64,000 nt of DNA from positions 2,542,001 through 2,606,000 of the forward strand of contig NZ_CP049143.1 in assembly GCF_011044495.1 (NCBI RefSeq), given 5' to 3'. The DNA is from Roseimicrobium sp. ORNL1. GTDB taxonomy: Bacteria > Verrucomicrobiota > Verrucomicrobiia > Verrucomicrobiales > Verrucomicrobiaceae. Below the pieces are notes generated by a model. The model made no database searches. It was not told the DNA's origin and saw nothing but the letters and a program-made list of their open reading frames with translations. Positions 36,288-46,021 of this stretch are shown piece by piece (positions within the stretch are counted from its first letter, which is position 1; every line of letters begins with the position of its first letter). The position numbers and the translations under genes were made by a program.

Positions 36288-37175
36288 TCAAAATTTAAAT
36301 CCAAATCCCGTCACCTTCGCCTTCGTCGCCAGGACGGTCCCCGTTCCTTTCGCTGAAGCATTCATCGCCGCCCCGGTTGAAGCGGCCGCACCGGCCCCCT
36401 TCGCCGTCTCGCCAAACAAGCTCCCCCAGGTCCCATACGACCCCGCAAGAGACAGCATCGTAGTGCCAATCCCCGTCACCAACCCCGCCGTCGCCGCACT
36501 CTTCATCCCCGACGCCTCATTCAAGCCCGCCAGTCGGTGAAACTCCGCCTCCCGCATCTGCATCCGCGCACGAACCGGCGCCAGCGCCCCCTCAGCCCGC
36601 AACAGGGATGCCTGCATCTTGTACTGCGCCGAGCTCACCTCACCGCCATAGCGCTGCATCTGCGCGTCCCACAGCAGACTGTCCCGCTTCGTATTCGTCT
36701 CATACCACGCATCACTTAGGGCCAGCTGCATATACCGCGCACTCTCCGCCAGCACCTCCACGGGCGACCCCGCCATGGCCACACCACCCTTCGCAAACCG
36801 CGCCCGCTGCAGCGCCGCCACACGCAACTGATCCTCACGCGTCCGCCGCTGCTGCTCCACCCCCCTCGAAAGCTCACCCTGCGCCTGCCCCTCGAGCATC
36901 CGCGCATTCGTCTCAGCCGTCTGCCGCGCTATCGCCGCATTCGCCTCCACCTGGCCCGCCTGCGCTCTTGCCGACCACTCCGCCAGCGCCTGCTGCTGCC
37001 GGATGTTCTGTGCCTGCACAGCATAGTTATACTTCGTCAGTGCCTCCTGATTCCGCGCCGCCTCCTTCTGTGCGTTGTATTGCATCCCCAGGCCCACACC
37101 GCTTGCCACCACGCCGGCAGCCCCGACGCCAACCATTATCTGCTGCGCCAATGTCAATCCCGCAAACCATGCCAT
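36288..37175 (-). CDS. Internal virion protein B-like (gp14 position)
   Basis: A 295-residue protein from ATG 37175 (MAWFAGLTLAQQIMVGVG). It begins with a short hydrophobic Gly-rich segment, continues as a long Gln/Ala/Arg-rich helix (residues ~30-190; AARNQEALTKYNYAVQAQN, RQQQALAEWSARAQ), and ends in a Gly/Ala-rich stretch. This is the layout of T7 gp14-type internal core proteins, which form an outer-membrane pore on ejection. It lies 15 bp upstream of the gp15-position gene in one operon. Confidence 0.7.
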   Translation of the reverse strand: MAWFAGLTLAQQIMVGVGAAGVVASGVGLGMQYNAQKEAARNQEALTKYNYAVQAQNIRQQQALAEWSARAQAGQVEANAAIARQTAETNARMLEGQAQGELSRGVEQQRRTREDQLRVAALQRARFAKGGVAMAGSPVEVLAESARYMQLALSDAWYETNTKRDSLLWDAQMQRYGGEVSSAQYKMQASLLRAEGALAPVRARMQMREAEFHRLAGLNEASGMKSAATAGLVTGIGTTMLSLAGSYGTWGSLFGETAKGAGAAASTGAAMNASAKGTGTVLATKAKVTGFGFKF

Positions 37176-37179
37176 AGTA

Positions 37180-37623
37180 TTATGCGATTGTGATAAGGGA
37201 CGAAAGCCCCTCATCGAGTTTCACAAAGCCGTGTTTCTCAGCCTGCCTTGCCAGGGTGCCTTTCGCGTACGCCTTGATGACCGACACGTCATTCGCCACG
37301 GCAATTGCCTTCAGCGCGCCCAGACAGTGCCTGCAGGCCGCCAGCCCCATCGCCGGCGAGAGTCCCGGCTTCGTGATCAAACCCTCCCAAAACCCAACTC
37401 CAATGCCATAACAAAGATAAATCCACGATGCAGCCACCGCCTCCCCATCACACTCCACCACAATCCCCATCGGTGGCAGCAGATTCTCCAGCAACCTCCC
37501 CATGCCACGCCCCTCCATCCACCCCGCCACCATCTGGTAATCTCCCACCTTCTCCCCATAACTCCTCACCACCCACCTCCCAACCTCCTGCTCCTGCTCG
37601 TCCTCAACATCATTCATCCTCAT
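37180..37623 (-). CDS. GNAT-like phage protein
   Basis: About 147 residues from ATG 37623 (MRMNDVEDEQEQE). The middle and C-terminus (GIVVECDGEAVAASWIYLCYG, GLSPAMGLAACRHCLGALKA, IKAYAKGTLARQAEKHGFVK) follow the strand-helix-strand layout and GF-containing end of GNAT acetyltransferases; small proteins of this type often sit next to T7-like core protein genes. No clear acetyl-CoA loop is seen, so activity is uncertain. It ends 5 bp before the gp14-position gene. Confidence 0.5.
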   Translation of the reverse strand: MRMNDVEDEQEQEVGRWVVRSYGEKVGDYQMVAGWMEGRGMGRLLENLLPPMGIVVECDGEAVAASWIYLCYGIGVGFWEGLITKPGLSPAMGLAACRHCLGALKAIAVANDVSVIKAYAKGTLARQAEKHGFVKLDEGLSSLITIA

Positions 37624-37851
37624 TGCATCACCCCCTTTGCATTTTTCATTTTGCACCTCTCACTTTGCATTCCCTTCCCGACGCCCCATCACTCCCATCG
37701 TCCCCTCTGCCTCCTCTGCGTCCTCTGCGTCCTCTGCGTCCTTCGCCACTTTGCTGTTCTCCACAATCCACCCCTGATTCCCCACCACACACACCATCCT
37801 CATCCCCTTTGCTGCTTAGCTGCTCCGCTGCTTTGCGACAAACCAACCCAC

Positions 37852-37987
37852 CGTCACACCGTCACACCGTCACACCGTCACACCGCTCACCGCTCACCGC
37901 TCACCGCTCACCGCTCACCGCTCACCGCTCACCGCTCACCGCTCACCGCTCACCGCTCACCGCTCACCGCTCACCGCTCACCGCTCA
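37852..37987. repeat. Tandem repeats: CCGTCACA (about 4 copies) then CCGCTCA (15 copies)
   Basis: An 8-bp repeat (37852-37882) changes into 15 exact copies of the heptamer CCGCTCA at 37883-37987, ending 21 bp before the stop codon of the tail tubular gene. Upstream in the same gap (37624-37851) are low-complexity repeats (cctctgcgtcctctgcgtcc; cattttgcacctctcactttgc) and no gene. Confidence 0.95.
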
Positions 37988-38007
37988 CCGTCGCACTGGC
38001 CCACCGG

Positions 38008-40449
38008 CTAGCTATCCACCGAAAACACACACACCATCGCCAGCAAATTCAGCGGCTGCGGCTGCCTCTGCCGTATCGCCACATGCACCGCACTCGCATA
38101 TGGCGCATTGATATCCCACTCCATATCATCCGTCCGCAGCGGCGGCGCCACATCCAGCACATCCTGCGCCCTCCGGAACGGAATCTCCTCCCACATCCCC
38201 GCACCCGAATTGAGATTCGGATTCGGCGAAATCTCCGCCCCCAGCGACTCATGCACCGAGAGAATCATCTTCACCGGTCGGAACAAACGCCCGCGGCTCC
38301 CCCCATTCTCCAGTTGCAGCTCAATCTTCGTCGGCTGCAGCAGCGGCGTAAACGGCAGGCCCACCACTACCACCTCCGCCTCACGATCCAGCGTGATCGC
38401 GCCACCACTCACCGTCTTGCTCACCTGTGTCGCCCCATCCGCACGCACCACCACCACCTCACCCTCCAGGTGACCCAGCCCAGTAATCGTATCCGTCGCT
38501 GCACCACTATACGTCGTCGCACTATCCATGCACACCAGCCTCGCCGGATTTGAATAATCAAACTGCGCCATCGCCGGGTGGAAGCTCTCGATATACCTGA
38601 CCGTCACTCCATCCACTACCCGCTTTACCACAAACCACACCTCGTCCGAAGTCCCATTCGCCGAGTAGTTCACGCTCACACTTTCAAAGTCACCCTCCGT
38701 CTCATGAATATGCCAGCCCGTCACCTCATGCTCCCGCTGGTACGTCAGCCCCACCAGCTTCCCATTCCCCGTCACTGCCCATAAAATCGCATCCCTTCGC
38801 GACTGGAATGCCGTCTGCCGGATACCACCCTCCGTCACATGCTCAGACAGAATCGTCAAATCCTGCGCCTTCAGCGAATCCTCCTCAAAACTGTACGCCA
38901 TCTCCGAAACCGTCCGCCCATACCGCTGCACAAACAGCACCACATTCTTGATCAGCCGCGCCATCAAATGCTCACTGCCCTCACTCGACTGGCACGACAC
39001 CCGCACCGTCGTCTGCGTGATCGGCGTCGCATCAGATCCACTGTGCATCAGCCACTCCTCCGCCGCCGTCCCGATGATCAAGCCCGTACTGTTCCCCGTC
39101 ATCCACTGCACCTGGCTGCTCTGCGTCGACGCCAGCACATAGTCAAAGCTCGCATCATCCAGCGTCGACTTCCGGAAGTTCTCAAAGTCCCCAATCGCCG
39201 ACCCCCACACCCGCACCGGCTCCCTCGCCGTCCCCCCATAAATCACCCGCTGCTCGTGAAACGCCACCGTCCTCGGAAATCCCTGGTGCGGACTCCACGC
39301 CCCCTCGCACCAGGTCGTCGTGGCAGCCGTGGCGCCCAGCGGCTTCGTTACCGTGGCCGTGACTTGCGTGCCACTCGTATAGGCCGTGACTTTCACTACC
39401 CCATAGACCTTGGAGTCTACCGCCTCAATGCGCGCATACCCGCTGCCAGAACTCCAGAAAGTCGAGCGCATGCGAATCAGCACCTCAGTCGGCTCATCGT
39501 ATGAAATGGGGGCCACATTGCGGTCAGACACACCGCCGAAGGTACGCACCGTCTGCCACGTGGCACCATTGTCTTCGCTACGGTCAATGTGAATGCGTGC
39601 CGTCCATGTTCCAGTGGTGAAAAATTCCCACCGACCAATCACACGCAACGTTCCGCTCGTGTTATTGCCGTTGAGAATCAGGTCCACGAGCGCACTGTCC
39701 CGCCGGTGTGCAATCTGCCAGTGCGACCCCACATGGTTCGCATTGAATAGCGCCGCCGATGCCGTCAGCGTGATACTCCCCGTCGTCGCGGAAGGTGTGA
39801 TCGTCGTCGACTCCACATTCTCATCCAGCATCGCCGGCCAATCCCACACCACTTCCGCCAGCGTCCAGTTATCATCCGCGAGCCGCGAAAGCTTCCGCGG
39901 TGCATACCCCGGATGCACCAGGTAGATCACGTCATTGATCTGCGTGAACTGAATCTCAAACACATCCGTCTCCAGGTAAGGGGAGGGGAGTTCATAGATC
40001 TCCTGCGCCACCCAGCGCCCCGCCCCCAGGTCCGTCGCAAACGCCGCTGCAGACGTATGCGCCACCACACAGAAGTATATCGTAGCACTCACCGTCACAT
40101 AGCTCCCCATCGCATACGGCGTCCCCGTCACCCACGCCCCCGCGCTCGCCTTCTTCACCTGCTGCCGGTTCGACCAGAACCGCACATACCCATCACCCAG
40201 CTCAATCTGGAAACTCGTCGTCCGCGAAAAGTTAAAAGGAATCAACGCCGCCTTCTTATTCCCAAACTTCGCCCTCCCCATAAACTCCGTCCCCGGTCGC
40301 GAAAACACCCCGCCCACCGCCCGCGGAATAAAATTCCGCAACCGCCTGCACCCCGACCGATACTTCCCCGTATCCGCCCGCGCATCCATCAACGGCGAAA
40401 GCTCCCCGCCATTGAAATTACTAATCAACTCATGAATCGCCCCCGACAT
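38008..40449 (-). CDS. Tail tubular protein B (gp12-like)
   Basis: An 813-residue protein from ATG 40449 (MSGAIHELISNFNGGELSPL), preceded by a GGGAGGA ribosome site. The N-terminus (NFNGGELSPLMDARADTGKY, SGCRRLRNFIPRAVGGVFSR) is the hallmark of podovirus tail tubular B/nozzle proteins; the rest is beta-rich. It forms the distal tail tube. A Gly/Ser-rich, beta-strand C-terminus ends at a TAG just beyond the heptamer array. It lies 329 bp downstream of tubular protein A. Confidence 0.85.
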   Translation of the reverse strand: MSGAIHELISNFNGGELSPLMDARADTGKYRSGCRRLRNFIPRAVGGVFSRPGTEFMGRAKFGNKKAALIPFNFSRTTSFQIELGDGYVRFWSNRQQVKKASAGAWVTGTPYAMGSYVTVSATIYFCVVAHTSAAAFATDLGAGRWVAQEIYELPSPYLETDVFEIQFTQINDVIYLVHPGYAPRKLSRLADDNWTLAEVVWDWPAMLDENVESTTITPSATTGSITLTASAALFNANHVGSHWQIAHRRDSALVDLILNGNNTSGTLRVIGRWEFFTTGTWTARIHIDRSEDNGATWQTVRTFGGVSDRNVAPISYDEPTEVLIRMRSTFWSSGSGYARIEAVDSKVYGVVKVTAYTSGTQVTATVTKPLGATAATTTWCEGAWSPHQGFPRTVAFHEQRVIYGGTAREPVRVWGSAIGDFENFRKSTLDDASFDYVLASTQSSQVQWMTGNSTGLIIGTAAEEWLMHSGSDATPITQTTVRVSCQSSEGSEHLMARLIKNVVLFVQRYGRTVSEMAYSFEEDSLKAQDLTILSEHVTEGGIRQTAFQSRRDAILWAVTGNGKLVGLTYQREHEVTGWHIHETEGDFESVSVNYSANGTSDEVWFVVKRVVDGVTVRYIESFHPAMAQFDYSNPARLVCMDSATTYSGAATDTITGLGHLEGEVVVVRADGATQVSKTVSGGAITLDREAEVVVVGLPFTPLLQPTKIELQLENGGSRGRLFRPVKMILSVHESLGAEISPNPNLNSGAGMWEEIPFRRAQDVLDVAPPLRTDDMEWDINAPYASAVHVAIRQRQPQPLNLLAMVCVFSVDS

Positions 40450-40778
40450 AAACAATCATCCTCCCTCTAAACCTTCACCTCTTTCTCAGGCCACAACCAA
40501 GAACCAAGCACTAAGACCTCAGTCTCCGAAGTTCCTCTGCGTCTCTATGTCTCAGCGTTGAACCCAACGCGCCCAACCACATCCAGCACAGGCACTTTTC
40601 ATTTTCCATTTTGCACTTTTCATTTTGCATTCTGAACTGCCAGCCCAAGCGTCCGCACCCAGCAATCTCCCCATTAGCGTCTGTTAGCGGTCCCAATCCC
40701 ACCACCTTCCACCCATCCCTCAAAAATTTCCGTGCCTCCGTGTCTCTGCGTCTCCGTGTTGAACCCCAGCATCAACCA
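40450..40778. repeat. Gap with low-complexity dispersed repeats
   Basis: No gene. Contains agaaccaagcactaag, cttttcattttgcattct and gtctctgcgtctccgtgttg elements, the ttagcgtctgttagcggt element near 40675, and two copies of the ctctgcgtctc type (40535, 40735). Their mixture is the same as in 41382-41875, 51400-52110 and 52580-52690. Confidence 0.6.
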
Positions 40779-41381
40779 TCAACCTGCATACCGCGACATC
40801 GCCAGGTCCGAATCTTCCCACATCCCCACACGCCTCGGCCTCGACTCATTCGCATCCGTCTGTCGCGCCCGCGCCATCGCCTCCTTCGCCTCCCGCGTCA
40901 GCCGGTCCTTGATTCCATCGTCCTTCGTCAGCTTCGTACAGATGCGCATCGCCAGTCGCAGCGTCAGCGCCTCCACAAACAGCGGGTCGAACAAATTCGC
41001 ATCCGTCACCCGCTTCAGATACACCACACTCGCCGCATCCTCATCCGTCAGCAGCACCAGCCCACCCTCCGGCCCATTCGCAATCTGGAAATCATCCTCC
41101 GTCTGCCACGCATCCAGCCCGTTGAACTCCACCAGCCGGATGAAATCCGCCGGCAACTGATACTGGTACCCCCACCCAAACACCGGCACCACATTCAGCG
41201 CCGAAAGCGCCGCCAGCGACCTCGCAAAGCTCCACGGATGCGTCCTCAGCAGCGCATCCCTCGTCGGCCCAAAGAACAACCGGCAAACCGCCGCCTGGTT
41301 CGACGTCTCATTGATATCCACAATGCTATAACTATCGCCCACCTCCGCGAGCGCCAGATTGCATATCTGCGTATCATTCAT
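40779..41381 (-). CDS. Tail tubular protein A (gp11-like)
   Basis: A 200-residue protein starting MNDTQICNLALAEVGDSY, the conserved opening of T7 gp11-type tail tubular/adaptor proteins. RDALLRTHPWSFARSLAALS and GWGYQYQLPADFIRLVEFNG (residues ~42-105) are further family landmarks, and the helical C-terminus (DPLFVEALTLRLAMRIC) is also typical. It forms the ring joining portal and tail nozzle. Length is normal for the family. Confidence 0.88.
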   Translation of the reverse strand: MNDTQICNLALAEVGDSYSIVDINETSNQAAVCRLFFGPTRDALLRTHPWSFARSLAALSALNVVPVFGWGYQYQLPADFIRLVEFNGLDAWQTEDDFQIANGPEGGLVLLTDEDAASVVYLKRVTDANLFDPLFVEALTLRLAMRICTKLTKDDGIKDRLTREAKEAMARARQTDANESRPRRVGMWEDSDLAMSRYAG

Positions 41382-41420
41382 ACCTCAAAAAAATCCTCTA
41401 CGTCCTCGTCCCCGTTCTCC

Positions 41421-41483
41421 TCCTCAGTCCTCAGTCCTCAGTCCTCAGTCCTCAGTCCTCAGTCCTCAGTCCTCAGTCCTCAG
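41421..41483. repeat. Heptanucleotide tandem repeat TCCTCAG, 9 copies
   Basis: Nine exact copies of TCCTCAG. The surrounding gap (41382-41875) has no gene; it also holds the tctccgaagttcctctgcg element (41484-41525), cattttgcatctctcactttgc (41555-41592) and an array of attagcgttccattagcg-type pieces (41760-41835). Confidence 0.95.
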
Positions 41484-41875
41484 TCTCCGAAGTTCCTCTG
41501 CGTCTCCGTGTCTCTGTGTTGAACTCACTGCACCCAACCACACCCAGTCCCCAACTTTGCATTTTTCATTTTGCATCTCTCACTTTGCATTCAACCCCGC
41601 GAGCCACTGCCCATAGTCAGAAACTTCCATTGCACCCCCACCAACCTTCCATCACGCCCCCCAACCAAAGCACCCCGCGCAGCGCACCTCTTCACCCAAA
41701 AAAGACACACCACGCGAGGCACTATCATCCCCTCAGCCAACCAACCAAACCCTCATTCACATTAGCGTTCCATTAGCGAATATTAGCGGTCCCTCACCTT
41801 CCTAAGATTAGTGTCCCATTAGTGTTCATCAGTGGTTGAGCCGCAATTATCCTCCGCCGGTACGTCATCGCTTCC

Positions 41876-42331
41876 TCACCCCAGCGTATACCCCACATGC
41901 CACACCTGGTCATGCGTCGCCAGGTTCGTCACCGTCGTCGGCGTAAACGTCACCCACAGCTCCTCCGGAAACTTGTAGGGCGTCAGAAACGCATCCCCCT
42001 TCGTTCCCGCCTCGCTGAAGGCCTTCCTCCCCGCTGTCCCACCCAGCGCCAGCGCCGCACCATAGCGATCATCATCATTCTCGTCGCCAATCTTCCCCGT
42101 CAGCGCATCCCCCGGATCACCGTGGTCCACCGAGCACAGCGCCGGAATCACCCGCGCCCCCTTCGGCAGCTTCGCCAGGAAGATCACATCAGACGTCGTC
42201 AGCGCCGTCACCGCAATCTTCACATCCACATAACGCACATCCCCGCCAAACGCCCGGAGACTCGGCGCCTCCGAAAAGTCACTCTCCGCCGCCAGTTGCC
42301 CCGCCCCCAAATCCGTATATTTATTCGCCAT
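41876..42331 (-). CDS. Virion protein of unknown function, possible head decoration protein
   Basis: A 151-residue, beta-rich protein (DVRYVDVKIAVTALTTSDVI, LAKLPKGARVIPALCSVDHG, ELWVTFTPTTVTNLATHDQV) without signal or membrane segment. It is 133 bp downstream of the capsid gene and upstream of tail tubular A, where podoviruses often keep a head fibre or decoration protein. I do not recognise the family with certainty. MANKYTDLGAGQLAAESDF gives a clear start. Confidence 0.6.
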   Translation of the reverse strand: MANKYTDLGAGQLAAESDFSEAPSLRAFGGDVRYVDVKIAVTALTTSDVIFLAKLPKGARVIPALCSVDHGDPGDALTGKIGDENDDDRYGAALALGGTAGRKAFSEAGTKGDAFLTPYKFPEELWVTFTPTTVTNLATHDQVWHVGYTLG

Positions 42332-42464
42332 ATTCTCTCTTTAGATAAAAAGTTTAAATTCGTGCTCCTGCTCCTGCTCTTCCTCTTGCTCACCTCAGTG
42401 GAGCCAGACTCACGGTGCCCATCTCCACCAGGTCAGATCAAATCAGATCAGTCGCCCCCCCTCG

Positions 42465-43361
42465 TTAAGGCGATTCATCGCAGTACACCCGCACCACCTT
42501 CTCATTCTCCGAGCGCACCGCACCCAGGCGACCCACGGAGCGAATCTGCTTCGCATGCCGCTTGTCCGGGCGCACATCAATGTAGCTGTTGCGCGCACCC
42601 TCACCCAGCTTGATGGCCGACTTGTGCCACGCAAAGCATGACCGCACATCCGTGGCCACATTGCGCGCCAGCCGCTGTGTCGGAATCCACGTGAATCCCA
42701 TCCAGTAGCTGATCTTCCCATCCTTCAGCGCCATCAGGTCACTGAAGTCACGGCTCGTCGCCTCCGTCAGCGCCAGCAGATTATCCAGCTGCTTCGCCCC
42801 ATAGCAGAAAAAGCGCTCACTCTCCGGCACCTCATTCACATTCAGGATGCGCGCCGCCTCGCGAATCTTCCCAAACGTCAGCCCGCTGTTCGCCGGCGTC
42901 CCACTCGGCACATAGTCCACCGCAATCGACTGGCCCGCAGGGAAGGGGTCCGTCGTCGTGCCCTCCTCACCGATATAGCGCGTCGCATCGAAGGCCGAAA
43001 TGACAATGTCATCCACCTTGCGATTGTACGCCATCGCCATATTGCGCACCTCATCCGAGTCCGGCAACACAATCTGCCCCAGCTGGCGTTCATCATCCTC
43101 ATCGAAGCTGATCACCTTCTCGAACTTGCGCGCATACAGCCAGTACTTCTCCCCTGAGGTATCACCCTCCGGCGTATCGCCCTTCCGCGTCGTCACCTCA
43201 TCCATCTCATAGTCATTCAGCAGATTGAATGACTTCCGCTTGCCCGTCAGGTTGCCACCCGGCGATACCGCCAGGCGCAGCCGGCAGTCCATCTGTTGAG
43301 CCACATGCGTCCAGTTCCTCTCGAACTCCGTCGGGTAAAACTGCGTAATATCCAAAGACAT
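42465..43361 (-). CDS. Major capsid protein
   Basis: A 298-residue protein with the layout of podovirus capsid proteins of the Phage_capsid_2 type: MSLDITQFYPTEFERNW at the start, DEVTTRKGDTPEGDTSGEKY and FEKVISFDEDDERQLGQIV (residues ~54-95), KVDDIVISAFDATRYIG (115-131) and a C-terminal beta region with WHKSAIKLGEGARNSYIDVR. It forms the HK97-fold shell. In other T7-like phages the scaffold gene lies directly upstream; here 6.7 kb of inserted opposite-strand genes separates them. Confidence 0.82.
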   Translation of the reverse strand: MSLDITQFYPTEFERNWTHVAQQMDCRLRLAVSPGGNLTGKRKSFNLLNDYEMDEVTTRKGDTPEGDTSGEKYWLYARKFEKVISFDEDDERQLGQIVLPDSDEVRNMAMAYNRKVDDIVISAFDATRYIGEEGTTTDPFPAGQSIAVDYVPSGTPANSGLTFGKIREAARILNVNEVPESERFFCYGAKQLDNLLALTEATSRDFSDLMALKDGKISYWMGFTWIPTQRLARNVATDVRSCFAWHKSAIKLGEGARNSYIDVRPDKRHAKQIRSVGRLGAVRSENEKVVRVYCDESP

Positions 43362-44092
43362 AATCGTTATTCTTGCGAGTCGTAGTCTGTATCCCGCTCA
43401 CAGCACCCACCCATCCACCATTCCTTCTCAGGAACCCACCCGCCGTCATCACGACAGAGCAGAGCAGGGGAGGGGAGATGAACAAAAGCCGGACACAGAA
43501 AAAATCCAGTTCCTGGTCACTTCCATACACACCAGGGAGCCGTCCCTCGCAGTTGTCAGCACCCGCTGGCTGCTCGTTGAGGCAAAAACAAAAATCGTCA
43601 CCACCACCAGGTTATCAGAGCTTCATGACCCCGGCCCAGCAACAGCACGCCCAACCTGTACCGTGTTTTCTGCCACCGCGCAACTCCAAAATACAGTGGC
43701 GTACAAAAGTGGGTTTGAAATTTTTCATCGGGTCGTGCGTGGTCGCACTCCAACACAGACGTCACCGCTGGTATTCGTCACCCTCCTGCGGTTCACCCTG
43801 CTTTCCCCGGGCCGGGTCATTCGGCAGCTCGGCCAGGAGCTCCGGTTCATCTCGTGTTCCGCTGGCTGCACTGGGACTTCCGCTCAAGCGAATGCTCCGG
43901 CGCCAGCCAGCAATTCACCACGCGTCCTTTCACAGGCTCCTTCTCCTCCCCAAAAAATTCTCCACTCCATAGGTAAAAACCAATGGCCAACTTGTTAAAA
44001 AAGTGATTGGCTGCCCTCTTTCCTCCTCACCCCCGCGACCGTCTCCCAGCGGTCCGTCTGCCCACACACTGCCACCGCTCCAAGACTCAGTG
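43362..44092. other. Gap between capsid and inserted SIR2 module
   Basis: No gene is supported. At 43662-43677 the minus strand reads GGTGGCAGAAAACACG, a variant of the conserved phage motif; it precedes by 13 bp a GTG that opens only a 16-codon frame (43648), so it may be a capsid-operon signal displaced by the insertion. Promoters for the divergent SIR2 gene must lie in the right part of this gap. A piece beginning ttccttctcaggaac at 43421 resembles the left end of long family D copies. Confidence 0.5.
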
Positions 44093-45367
44093 ATGACCCG
44101 CGCCAATTCTATTAAAGACAAAACTCTTTCCGGTATCAAGCTGACGAGCCTTCTGGATGACATTCGGCCCTTTCTCCAATCGCATGCAGTGGGCCATCCA
44201 AAACACAGGCGCATGCCCCCCGTCGCCCTCGTTTTTGGCGCCGGCATCAACCATTCCCTGGTGGACAAATCAAGTCGTGTAGTTCGGGAGTTGCTCTCCT
44301 GGCGCGGACTGCTCAGGCACCTTGCATGGTATCCTCTGGACCCTCCACCCGAGGACCGCTATCCCCAGATTTCCCAGTCCAAGACCTCTTGGCAAAAATA
44401 CCTCCGGAAAAAATTTCGCGACTCCGAATCCGAGGAGAATTTCATCAGGCGCGTGTCACTCATCGAGGCCATGCTTGCAAACAACCCTGATGCTGAGCGC
44501 TTTGCTGCCGTCGCTCACCTCATGCGCCACGAGATGAAGGCCGAGCTCATCGACGAAAAGACAAAGAAAAGGGGAGACCTCTGGGACATTGCCATGGGCC
44601 GCGTGATGAAAAAGCTCTGCTCCCACGCCAAAATCAGCGCGTGGGATCCCGTCCTTCGCCGCGCTGGCACCCTCGCACGCCAGGGCCGGGTCAAGCTTCT
44701 CACCACGAATTTCGATTCTCTCATTGGCCGCAAAGCCAGACTCCCCGTGCTCGCCACTCCAGATGCGACAACTGCCGAGGCCGCCCGGCAGCGCCCCCTG
44801 GACCTCTGGACGCCCAACCCCCACGGTGGTGGCACCCCTTTCTCTTCAGGCCTGCATGCCTACAATCTCCTCCATTGGATTCCTTTCGCCTGGGAAAGCT
44901 GGCGCACCGGGAAGGGCTCTCTGAAGGAGAGTCTCGCGGCCGAAGTCGCTTCCGTCCTCCACATTCATGGATGGGGCGGCTCACCCAAAGGGATCATCTT
45001 CGGAACCGTGGAATACCATGAGGCCGGCAAGGCAGCGGATTCTCGACAGTGTCCTAATGACGTCATCGAGAGGATATTACGAAAAGATTGTATCACCATC
45101 TTCCTCGGCACAAGTGAGGGGCTTATGGACTCCCATCTGCTCAAGATTTGGAGCAATGCCAGCAAGGGGGAACTCGGAGCCAATTGGTGGCTCTTAAATT
45201 CGGTTTACGATGGAGAAAAAGTGTTGCGCAAGTGGGAAGAACGTACACAGTCCGAGGAATTCTCCACTCATGTCCAACCAGTCTGGCATGGCAAAAACGA
45301 CTTGGCAGGTGCCGTCCCCAAGGTCGTCATGTCCCTCTTCGACGAGTTGGAACGCCGGGAACAATAA
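44093..45367 (+). CDS. SIR2-like protein, candidate NAD-cleaving defence effector
   Basis: A 424-residue protein from ATG 44093 (MTRANSIKDK). It has the SIR2-like Rossmann pattern: VALVFGAGINHSLV with the nucleotide loop (G49), VKLLTTNFDSLIG (residues ~200-212), VLHIHGWGGSPKGIIFG with the catalytic-type His (292), and ITIFLGTSEGLMDSHLLKIW near the end. SIR2 domains of this class in bacteria act mostly as NAD+ hydrolases in antiviral systems. It starts an operon-like run with genes at 45500 and 46502, all plus strand, inserted between two minus-strand virion genes. The antiviral role is inferred; the fold assignment is fairly firm. Confidence 0.8.
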   Translation: MTRANSIKDKTLSGIKLTSLLDDIRPFLQSHAVGHPKHRRMPPVALVFGAGINHSLVDKSSRVVRELLSWRGLLRHLAWYPLDPPPEDRYPQISQSKTSWQKYLRKKFRDSESEENFIRRVSLIEAMLANNPDAERFAAVAHLMRHEMKAELIDEKTKKRGDLWDIAMGRVMKKLCSHAKISAWDPVLRRAGTLARQGRVKLLTTNFDSLIGRKARLPVLATPDATTAEAARQRPLDLWTPNPHGGGTPFSSGLHAYNLLHWIPFAWESWRTGKGSLKESLAAEVASVLHIHGWGGSPKGIIFGTVEYHEAGKAADSRQCPNDVIERILRKDCITIFLGTSEGLMDSHLLKIWSNASKGELGANWWLLNSVYDGEKVLRKWEERTQSEEFSTHVQPVWHGKNDLAGAVPKVVMSLFDELERREQ

Positions 45368-45499
45368 GCCCTTGGCTTACTTGACAAGATCAACCCCGGG
45401 CACGACCAGTACCCTGTTCACACACGTTGCACCTTTGGGTAAACGTGAACCTGAACGAAATCTTAGTCGGGGGGCTGGGATTTCATTGAAATTTTTATC

Positions 45500-46021
45500 A
45501 TGACAGCAAAGATGTTACGCTACGAAGCTCCCCCATTGGAGAGGTTGGAAGATCTCGTTCTACGAGGCTTGGGCCCCCGAAGAGGTTCGGAAAATTTCCG
45601 CCGCCTGGGTGCGAAAATACGGCAAACGGCGGAACATCACCCAAAAGACCTTTTCCTTCTCGCCAAGCTATATTGGTTTATTGCAAGAAATTTAGGAGAA
45701 GCATCCAAGCCTCGTCTCCAGGATCTCCAGAAGGAACTGGAAAAACATAGAAACACACTTTTGTCGAACTTGGATCTCCAGACAAAAGAGATGGAGGCGC
45801 TTATTAAGTTCCTCAATCTACCTGATTCCGACCAGGACGACGCAGATGCTTGGTGGCGCGTAGAGACAAACGTACCCGAGCAGATTAGCCCCGGGCCGCT
45901 TTTGTTCTTCTCGCAGTTTGTGAAGAAACCCACCCGCCCGCGCCCCGTCATGCAATCCTACGGGACTTTGAGCACGGAGCATCCAGACTCCTTGCGAAAG
46001 AAGAATCCCGGGATGTACTAG
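45500..46021 (+). CDS. Unknown 173-residue protein in the SIR2 module
   Basis: Basic and helical: residues ~48-68 (HPKDLFLLAKLYWFIARNLG) and ~78-112 form long amphipathic helices, the second likely a coiled coil. The C-terminal ~60 residues are Pro-rich and less ordered. No signal peptide or membrane helix. I do not recognise the family. It lies 132 bp after the SIR2 gene and 480 bp before the large protein, on the same strand. A linker or regulatory partner of the SIR2 protein is possible but unproven. Confidence 0.6.
   Translation: MTAKMLRYEAPPLERLEDLVLRGLGPRRGSENFRRLGAKIRQTAEHHPKDLFLLAKLYWFIARNLGEASKPRLQDLQKELEKHRNTLLSNLDLQTKEMEALIKFLNLPDSDQDDADAWWRVETNVPEQISPGPLLFFSQFVKKPTRPRPVMQSYGTLSTEHPDSLRKKNPGMY

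Noticed and set aside
37075..38553. 492-codon plus-strand frame
   Set aside because: Spans tandem heptamers and the antisense of two phage genes; composition is His/Arg/Pro-rich as expected for a shadow frame.
43373..43972. 199-codon plus-strand frame before the SIR2 gene
   Set aside because: Pro/Ser/Arg-rich composition typical of a non-coding frame, overlaps the capsid upstream region, no domain.
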